Positions 57,702-64,000 of a DNA stretch of 64,000 bases are shown here, piece after piece. The stretch is taken from contig JACGCK010000083.1 in assembly GCA_014925825.1 (NCBI GenBank), positions 62,001-126,000 of the forward strand, written 5' to 3'. Position 1 is the stretch's first letter; each line of letters begins with the position of its first letter. Below the pieces are notes generated by a model that was given only the letters and a program-made list of their open reading frames with translations, was not told the DNA's origin and made no database searches. The translations under genes and the position numbers were made by a program. The stretch is from Pholiota molesta (Eukaryota > Basidiomycota > Agaricomycetes > Agaricales > Strophariaceae).

Positions 57702-58482
57702 CTAACACTGGATTCGGTATTCTGCGCACATCCAGTGAATTTTCACCAGATGTGTGCCCGCGCTGGATTCGGTATACTGCACACATCCAGTGCGAATTCA
57801 CTGGATCGGTGCCGCGCGAGCAATCCAGTGGATATTCACTGGAATGTTGCCCGCGCTGGCATGGGATAATGCGGCGCGTGCGCTCGCGCGCGTCCGAGCG
57901 CCGCTGTAGCAGTTATTTTATTCATGATATCATATGCCACACGAGCGGACGCACTGCATTATCGAACGCCAGCGCACGCGCAGCATTGCCCATACGCGCG
58001 GGCGCAATTTCAGTAAATATTCACTGGATCGCTCGCGCGGCACCATTCCGGTGAATATTTACCGGATTGCTTCGCGCAACCGCGTGGCATCAATCCAGTA
58101 TATATACACTGGATTGACGCCGCGCGCGATCCAGTATACATACACTGGATGGAGGCGGGCGCAAGCGATCCAGTGTATATGTACTGGATGGCTCACGCGA
58201 CCTCCATGATCAGCCGCGCGGTATGTACACTGGATCGCGCAGCCGCGCGGCGTCAATCCAGTATATATAGACTGGATTGACGCCGCGCGTGATCCAGTAT
58301 ACATACGCTGGATGGAGGCGGCGCAGGCGATCCAGTGTATATATACTGGATGGCTCACGCGACCAGCTGCGCGGTGTCAATCTGGTGTATGTACGCTGGA
58401 TAGCTCGCGCGGGCTCCATCCAGTGTATATATACTGGATCGCTCGCGCATCCTCCATCCAGTTTATATGCACCAGATCGCTT
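57690..58482. repeat. Right array of palindromic units
   Basis: About 16 units of the same ATCCAGT-N8-ACTGGAT type, for example near 57692, 57786, 57822, 58092, 58131, 58170, 58255, 58293, 58331 and 58420, with period near 38. Centres are mostly alternating TATATA or TATACATA. A three-unit block at 58091-58202 is repeated at 58254-58363 (offset 163). An interruption with CG-rich sequence spans about 57860-58005. Confidence 0.93.
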
Positions 58483-58489
58483 GCGTGGT

Positions 58490-58925
58490 CCCATCTATGC
58501 ATATACATATACCATTATTCTATCTGCTGTATACTCTATCTTGATTATTTACTAGGTTTTATTTTCTTATTCTCTGGTTTGCGCGCCTAGTGCGCATGCA
58601 CCATGCCGACGCGTCGCATTGTTCCTGTGGATCCTGCGCATACCAGGGCATTCATATGGCCTGTTTTTGTATTTTCTAATCTATAATCTATTTGCGTGCA
58701 GTGTAGTACTAGTATGACTAAGGTAGCTATGTCCCGGGTGCTCCATAGCTGCATGCACCGTGTGTGTTTGGCGGCATGTACCGTGTGTGTTTGGCTTGCA
58801 TGCGCCGTCTCATATAAGTCCTTTTGCCCTGCACTATACCCCCCATTCATCGTGCGAGGGCGGTTGAACGGGGGTCATTTTTCTTTGAATGGGCATAATT
58901 AAAGGCTGACGTCAACGATGCAGAG
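58490..58925. other. Flank of the right array
   Basis: About 430 bases with no gene. GTACCGTGTGTGTTTGGC and a close variant occur in tandem near 58755-58800. Leads into the segmental duplication that begins near 58926. Confidence 0.45.
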
Positions 58926-60272
58926 GGCGGCTCCTCATGGACTCAAGCGTTGCGATGAACTCGGACATAGCGATGAACATTTCCTCGTTACCCTCGAATC
59001 TAAGATTGCTTGGTTCTTTTCTGCTTTCCGTTTATGACTCGGGACTTGGCACATTACTGAGCGCACGATTCGTCTTTCGGTTATTTGCCCAGGTGAAGAT
59101 ATTTCCTGATAGTATCGACGAGCCAACCCCTCTTTTCGAGTTTCTCCATCTTTTGTTGATAGCGATACGTGACATGATAGTGGAGAATTTCTTGGATGGA
59201 CTGCTTCTCGTCCTCCGAGTTTGCGACTTCCAACTTCGTTAGTAACTTCTTCAAATGCGCTATATCCTTGGCAGTAGGTCTTGATTCGTAGCGAATATCG
59301 AAGACGGGCGCAAGTTCCGCCATCAAGCTATCCAGCTCGGGGCATTCAGTGAAAATTATGCCCTGATTTCGATATCTCCTCAGCACTATATTTTTTCTAT
59401 CGCCTCCTAGATGCCTTCCGGCTGAGTCGATAAACAGTTCGTCGAATCCTCGTAGAACATTTTCCGGGGTATATGTCGAGCCCGGAGCGGCTTCGGTCTT
59501 CGTATACCGCAAGCCAATCCAAAGCAAGACATAGAAGGCTGATTCACGGTCGTCATGACAGCTGCGGCGTATAAAGGGATTGGTAAGTAACATCGCGGAC
59601 ATGAATTGCCACATTCCCTAGGCGTTGTCTGAGTAAGAAATCCAATTTTAGGACAAGAGGTTCAGGCTCACTGTGCAAGTAGGCCTGCGAGCAATGGGCA
59701 ATTTGTTCTCATTATTGTCGTTCAATTTGGTACAAAGGTCCCAGTCAATCAACACGCCATGCTCATCCGTCAGAATGATACTCCCAATGCTGATATCGTG
59801 ATGAAGAATTCCGCAATCGAAAATGGCGACGTCGTGCGCTTTAGGCAGAGTTTCAGAAGCTTGTCAAGATAGAAATTAGAACAATCAAAACTTGCCTTCC
59901 ATAGCGTCAGCGATCGCGCTAATGAAATGATACGAAGACTGAAAATCGGTGAGGCTCCGACCGACGACATCCAATGTCATTTGATAGGCATTCTTTCCCT
60001 GCAAAAAATGGTATGTCTTGCCTTCCTCTATGCCATCGATGTGAACTCTGCAAGTTTTTAAGAAAAGAAAGTTCTCCTTTATTCAGATCTACAGCCAATA
60101 TGACGCGCGTGGCTCGCGAAAAGGGACAACGAGTTTCGTAAGAAAGAATCTTCCGAGCTTTGTTTTCAGTTGGCTTCGGAAGCGGCTGATAAAAGCGACT
60201 AGGTGGAATAGCAGCAAGGAGACCAGATTCAGCCTGTATCTGGATCTCGGGAGCCTTGGGTTCAGAGGCCAT
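58926..60272. repeat. Segmental duplication, kinase unit A
   Basis: Begins GGCGGCTCCTCATGGACTC and is strongly similar to 61949-63292 over the whole kinase sequence, including both introns and the 3' flank. Units A and B lie in the same orientation, about 3.0 kb apart. Confidence 0.92.
59081..60272 (-). pseudogene. FunK1-like kinase copy A, frameshifted
   Basis: Exon equivalents, read from 60272: about 59887-60272, 59678-59865 and 59081-59617. The parts match copy B closely: FYQPLPKPTENKARKILSYE, HVDG-like, DVVGRSLTDFQSS, HHDISIGSI, VLIDWDLCTKLND, MWQFMSAMLLTNPF. In exon 1 near 60053, copy A has lost two bases compared with copy B (CTTAAAAACTTGC against CTTAAAAGCTACTGC), which shifts the frame and brings a stop. 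Further in-frame losses of 6 and 9 bases are seen nearby. The remaining exons are open, so the lesion is single and may be young. Role as for copy B if ever functional. Confidence 0.82.
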
Positions 60273-60723
60273 CGTGATTGGAGGGGAGGCCGTGGTACGG
60301 GATGAGGCTGAACTTGCATGAGGAGTGTTGAGCCACGTTGGACCGGAAAATGACGGAGTCTGATGTGACCACTTGTGACCGCCCCTCCAAGCAACCTCTG
60401 GATCCAACTTGAACTCAACCTCCAGCTTCTGGCAACGACATACAAGATGTGTATCACCCGAGGCCCATACTTCGGCAATCGCTCTGTTGGGTGCGGGATC
60501 CACATCTGCGTCACAGTATTGAAGAGGTACAGGGGTTGTTACAGACTTTGAGATTGCTTTGAGATACGGTTGTACTCGAGTAGCGCAGAGCAGCAGACCT
60601 CTTAGAATCAAGGATTACCTCTTAGCTTTAGCTAAAACCATGGCAGTGACTGAGATTGAGGATGACTGCGGGGAAGTGAAGCGCGAGCGCTGGGATAAAG
60701 GCGAGAATGGCAGCACTAGAGCA
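60273..60723. other. Intergenic stretch
   Basis: About 450 bases between the kinase A start and the TFIIIC subunit stop. Only the 5' flank of kinase A and short unsupported frames. No similarity with the corresponding flank of copy B beyond the first few bases. Confidence 0.45.
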
Positions 60724-61470
60724 CTAGGTATCCATATACATATCGTCATCGTCGGAAGGACTATTTTCGCGAGTTTCTGTATTCCGTATCCTGGTCGATG
60801 CCCGTCGTTTGGGCCGGGGAGCAGGTTTGGGCGTCGATGTACTTTTGCGTGTTCGTGGAGCGCGCCCAGGAGGCGCTGAGAGCCCAGTGAGGCGTTCGAT
60901 CTGGACAGCGCGGTCGTCCGTCGGCGTAGGGTTTTCCTCGAAGTTAACTTGCATATCTTCTTCGACATCCACGGCGCGCTCTTTGCCCTTGTTCGAGAGG
61001 AGCTTCGGGACGAGCGTCACTTCTTGGAAGGCGATTCGTTGTTCTGTGCTAGCTAAGTACGAAACGGAGCGCTTATTCCAATCGTGGCTTTCTTTCAGAA
61101 ATGTTGTTAGAACTAAACATGATGTGTTGTGTCGCCGACGAAAGCATACCTTTGTCGTCTGTAAAAAATCAATTCGGTACCAAGAAGCATATCATGTCGG
61201 CCCTTTAGCACGGTCCCTTGTAGTTGAATATATGGCGTCGGCGTGTCTAATCCCTATAGCCAAGTAAGCCGGAATAAATCTTGGCACTTTCCACCACCCT
61301 AGACTTACAATCAATCTGTAAGATGTGGAGCTCGGAACGAGCGTTGGCGCAATGTTTCCCATATCCAAAGTGACGTAGAACACCTCTTCTTCGTCTTCGT
61401 AGTCTTCGTCTGGTCCAAACGCTTCGACCTGCTTATAGCCTGTGCAAAGAGAAGACGGCGCAGCAGCCAT
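60724..61470 (-). CDS. TFIIIC triple-barrel domain subunit (Sfc7/Tau55 C-terminal-like)
   Basis: Three exons read from 61470: 61309-61470, 61150-61253 and 60724-61048; 196 residues. The domain is YVTLDMGNIAPTLVPSSTSYRL, then LDTPTPYIQLQGTVLKGRHD, LLGTELIF, and after the last intron STEQRIAFQEVTL, the pattern of the TFIIIC triple-barrel fold used for dimerisation inside the tau-A lobe of the RNA polymerase III factor TFIIIC. A basic PRTRKSTSTPKPAPRPKRR tail follows. At the exon 2 end a run of six T gives FYRRQ instead of the expected FTDDK; the frame is then restored only by using the second of two acceptors in TAGCTAG (at 61049). Nuclear role in tRNA and 5S transcription is from the family. 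Confidence 0.8.
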
Positions 61471-61675
61471 GGATATGATACGACGAGTACAAGGACAGAA
61501 TCGAAGTCAAGAGTTTGGTTTCGAGAGTCCGACAGACATTCCATCCCGGAGTTTGTTCTTGCTTGGCAACAGCCTCCGCTTTTTCCTTGTCATCGACTTC
61601 AGCGCCCTACACTCCTCGCCACCTACATATTCTCCTTCCCAAATGCCCAAGCTGCAGGACCAGATTATATTCTGA
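61471..61675. promoter_or_regulatory. Ancestral bidirectional promoter of TFIIIC subunit and methyltransferase genes
   Basis: About 205 bases between the TFIIIC subunit start and the start codon of the truncated methyltransferase copy. Only its right part, from 61545, is duplicated upstream of the full methyltransferase gene (63568). No TATA box seen. Confidence 0.5.
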
Positions 61676-61936
61676 ATGGCCTTCCGGCAAACCCTCATCG
61701 CGCTCTCCCAAAAGTCCAAGTCCAAGTCCTCCTCGTGGGCCTCGCGCCAGCTGCGTGAAGAAGCGCCTCAGCGACCCCGCGGCGTACAGAGCGCGCTCGG
61801 CGTTCAAGCTGCTTGAGATCAACGAGAACTGGGATAATTTTTTGGACGCGCCGGACGTCGGCGCTGTCGTTGATCTCGGTGCGGCGCCCGGGGGGCGAGC
61901 CAGGTCGTCGCTAACAAGCTCGGGTGGCGGCCGGCG
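61545..61936. repeat. Duplicated methyltransferase 5' block, copy A
   Basis: Matches 63568-63968 from CCCGGAGTTTGTTCTTGC to GGTGGCGGCCGGCG with few substitutions and an 11-base deletion. Followed after 12 bases by the start of kinase unit B. Confidence 0.93.
61676..61936 (+). pseudogene. Truncated FtsJ/MRM2-type methyltransferase copy
   Basis: Begins MAFRQTLIALSQKSKSK like the full gene at 63695. An 11-base deletion near 61757 removes the DPYV segment and shifts the frame, leading to a stop about 40 codons later. Sequence further on still shows the family blocks in other frames (YRARSAFKLLEI; VVDLGAAPGG) but the copy stops at 61936, before most of the catalytic domain. Non-functional fragment left by duplication. 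Confidence 0.9.
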
Positions 61937-61948
61937 TTATGATGCACT

Positions 61949-63292
61949 GGGCGGCTCCTCATAGACTCGAGCGTAGCGATGAACTAGGAAGTAACGATGA
62001 ACGCTTCTTCGTTACCCTCGAATCTAGAATTTGCTTGGTCCTTTTCCGCTTTCTCCTTATGACTTGACATCGTATTTGAGCGCATGATTCGTCTTTCGGC
62101 TATTTGCCCAGGTGAAGATGCTTCCTGATAGTATCGACCAGCCAACCCCTCATTCCAAGTTTGTCCATCTTTTGCTGATAGAGATATGAAATGCTGTCGT
62201 CGAGACCTTCTTGGGTATCCTGCTTCTCTTCCTCCGAGTTTGCGTCTTCCAACTTTTTTAATTTTTTTTTCAAATACGCCATCTGCTTGGCAGTAAGTTC
62301 TGGTTCATAGCGAGCGTTGAAGACTGGGGCAAGTTCCGCCATCAGGCCATTCAGCTCGGGGCATTCAGTGAACATTATGCCCTCTTTTTGATATCTCCTT
62401 AGCACTACATTTTTTCTGTCGCCTCCTAGATGCCTTCCGGCTGAGTCGATAAAAAGTTCGTCAAATCCTCGTAGAACATTTTCCGGGGTATATGTCGAGC
62501 CTGGAGCGGCTTCGGTCTTGGTATACCGCAAGCCAATCCAAAGCAAGACATAGAAGGCCGATTCACGGTCGTCATGATAGCTGCGGCCTATGAAGGGATT
62601 GGTAAGTGACATCGCGGACATGAATTGCCACATTCCCTAGGCGTTGTCTGAGTAAGAAATCCAATTTTAGGACAAGAGTTCAGGCTCACTGTGCAAGTAG
62701 GCCTGCGAGCAATGGGCAATTTGTTCTCATTATTGTCGTTCAATTTGGTACAAAAGTCCCAGTCAATCAACACTCCATGGTCATCCGTCTGAATGATACT
62801 CCCAACGCTGATATCGTGATGAAGAACTCCGTAATCGAAAAAGGCAACGTCGTACGCTTTCGACAGAATTTCAGAAGCTTGTCAGAATAGAGTAGTATAG
62901 AACTTACCTTCCATAGCGTCAGCAATCGCGCTAATGAATTGATACGAGGACTGAAAATCGGTGAGGCTCCGACCGACGACATCCAATCTCATTCGATAGA
63001 CACGTGGGACATTCTTCCCCTGCATAAAATGGTATGTCTCGCCTTCCTCCATGCCATCGACGTGAACTCTGCAGTAGCTTTTAAGAAATGGAAGTTCTCC
63101 TTTATTCAGATCTACAGCCAGTATGACGCGCGTGGCTCGCGAAAAGGGACAACGAGTTTCGTCAATTTCGTAAGAAAGAATCTTTCGAGCTTTGTTTTCA
63201 GTTGGCTTCGGAAGCGGCTGATAAAAGCGACTAGTTCGAATAGCAGCAAGGAGACCAGGTTCTGCATGGGTTTGGATCTCAGGTGCCGCCAT
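61949..63292. repeat. Segmental duplication, kinase unit B
   Basis: Second copy of the unit at 58926-60272, same orientation, inserted between two copies of the methyltransferase 5' end. Confidence 0.92.
62100..63292 (-). CDS. FunK1-like fungal protein kinase copy B, short and with altered catalytic loop
   Basis: Three exons read from 63292: 62908-63292, 62690-62877 and 62100-62636; 369 residues. The family is the fungal-type (FunK1) kinase group, expanded in mushrooms: VVGRSLTDFQSS, then a catalytic-loop segment HHDISVGSI (148-156) and LIDWDFCTKL (165-174) in place of HRD...N and DFG, and GMWQFMSAMSLTNPF with HDDRESAFYVLLWIGLRY. Typical FunK1 proteins are 600-900 residues and read HRDISxGNI; here the HRD Arg is His149 and the metal-binding Asn is Ser155, and much of the N-lobe is missing. 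It may be a pseudokinase. Exon 1 uses the ATG before AAPEIQ; a longer upstream frame exists but lacks support. Confidence 0.78.
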
Positions 63293-63567
63293 CGTGGTTT
63301 GAGGAGGAGGACAACTTGAACTTAAAGGTGACTTGTCACGCTCGCCTGACTGAGCAAAGAAATTCCCAGAAACTTTGCAGAAACTGAAGAATGTGACGCC
63401 AAAGGTGCCAGCCGGTCTGGTCAAAGACTGGTACTTATCCCTAAGATAATTCAGGTCTCAGAATAGAACTTTCGGCTCAGTTGCGCAGAACAGGAGTATG
63501 CGCATTGGAAGATGAGAGCGACTAGCAAGCGACTACGCAAATCTGTTGCAAATCTGACAGCAAAGTT

Positions 63568-63968
63568 CCCGGAGTTTGTTCTTGCGTGGCAACAGCCTCC
63601 GCTTTTTCCTTGTCATCGACTTCGGCGCTTTACCCTCCTGGCCACCTATTCCCCTTCCCAAATGCCCAAGCCGCAGGACCAGATTATTCTTTGAATGGCC
63701 TTCCGGCAAACCCTCGTCGCGCTCTCCCAAAAGTCCAAGTCCAAGTCCTCCTCGTGGGCCTCGCGCCAGCTGCGCGACCCCTACGTGAAGAAGCGCCTCA
63801 GCGACCCCGCGGCGTACAGAGCGCGCTCGGCGTTCAAGCTGCTCGAGATCAACGAGAACTGGGACCACTTCCTGGACGCGCCGGACGTTAGTGCCGTCGT
63901 TGACCTCGGTGCGGCGCCCGGGGGGTGGAGTCAGGTCGTCGCGAATAAGCTCGGGTGGCGGCCGGCGT
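63568..63968. repeat. Duplicated methyltransferase 5' block, copy B
   Basis: Copy of 61545-61936, forming the 5' end of the full methyltransferase gene. Retains the 11 bases lost in copy A. Confidence 0.93.
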
Positions 63969-64000
63969 CGTCTGAGATATTGGCGTATCCCACGGAGAGT
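63695..64000 (+). CDS. FtsJ/RrmJ-family rRNA 2'-O-methyltransferase, MRM2-type (partial)
   Basis: Open frame from the ATG at 63695 to the window end, 102 codons. After a basic, Ser-rich N-terminus (MAFRQTLVALSQKSKSKSSS) that could be a mitochondrial leader come RDPYVKKRLSDPAAYRARSA and FKLLEI, whose Lys is the first of the K-D-K-E catalytic tetrad, and VVDLGAAPGGWSQV, the SAM-binding motif I. This N-terminal arrangement is that of mitochondrial 21S rRNA uridine 2'-O-methyltransferase MRM2 and bacterial RrmJ. The rest lies outside the window. The promoter is partly replaced, because kinase B sits where the TFIIIC subunit gene should be. Confidence 0.87.
   Translation, partial: MAFRQTLVALSQKSKSKSSSWASRQLRDPYVKKRLSDPAAYRARSAFKLLEINENWDHFLDAPDVSAVVDLGAAPGGWSQVVANKLGWRPASSEILAYPTES

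Noticed and set aside
54256..58482. CRISPR-like array of repeats and spacers
   Set aside because: The genome is eukaryotic, units are imperfect palindromes with 14-18 bp GC-rich spacers that resemble each other, and no cas gene is present.
60030..60110. An extra intron in kinase copy A that would remove the frameshift (GTAGATCTGAATAAAG...TTGCAG)
   Set aside because: Its removal leaves the downstream exon in the wrong phase and would delete a conserved block kept in copy B.

Overview
The window is nuclear DNA of a filamentous basidiomycete, most probably an agaricomycete. Genes are cut by many short introns (about 45-65 nt, GT-AG). The families seen are typical of that group: a DUF6593 protein, F-box paralogues, FunK1-type kinases, a PL14 lyase, tandem GH16 glucanases and a 12-exon P450. 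I found no bacterial, organellar or viral segment and no tRNA or rRNA gene. All gene models below were built by hand from splice signals; each complete model closes in frame with a total exon length divisible by three. Family names come from recognised motifs, not from database searches.

Layout. 0-8.5 kb is gene-poor: the 3' part-lost start of a multi-pass membrane protein (1-632), a DUF6593 gene (3.8-4.6 kb), and relics that look like GH3 and aldo-keto reductase fragments. 8.5-16 kb holds two F-box paralogues in inverted orientation around an SDR gene and a decayed S9 peptidase copy. 16.9-28.5 kb carries ZPR1, a secreted PL14 polysaccharide lyase, two tandem GH16 beta-glucanases with the same 11-exon structure, and a mitochondrial-type cyclophilin. 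29.3-40.6 kb is dense: a P450 with an altered ExxR motif, a DUF262 protein with an RD-rich tail, MAD1 (divergent from the DUF262 gene), a two-repeat ABM-like protein, a BTB protein and an unrecognised Cys-rich protein. 40.6-44.4 kb holds a four-exon metallothionein behind a duplicated promoter segment, and a candidate non-autonomous Helitron. 44.5-53.5 kb carries a LamB/YcsF (PxpA-like) gene followed by a 19-exon biotin carboxylase-PxpC-PxpB-BCCP fusion, then an S9 peptidase gene.

53.5-58.9 kb has no convincing gene. It is a large imperfect palindrome (about 2.4 kb, centre near 56.43 kb) flanked on both sides by arrays of about 38-bp units, each with a 22-bp ATCCAGT...ACTGGAT palindrome. 58.9-64 kb is a segmental duplication: FunK1-like kinase copy A (frameshifted), a TFIIIC triple-barrel subunit, a truncated 5' copy of an FtsJ/MRM2-type rRNA methyltransferase, kinase copy B (intact frame), and the start of the full methyltransferase gene, which runs off the window.

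The two genes most clearly working together are the LamB/YcsF gene and the biotin-dependent fusion. They combine on one strand the parts that bacteria keep as pxpA, pxpB, pxpC, accC and accB genes, which suggests a 5-oxoproline or urea-like amide carboxylase/hydrolase module. The structures most worth follow-up are the palindrome with its hairpin arrays and the Helitron candidate.
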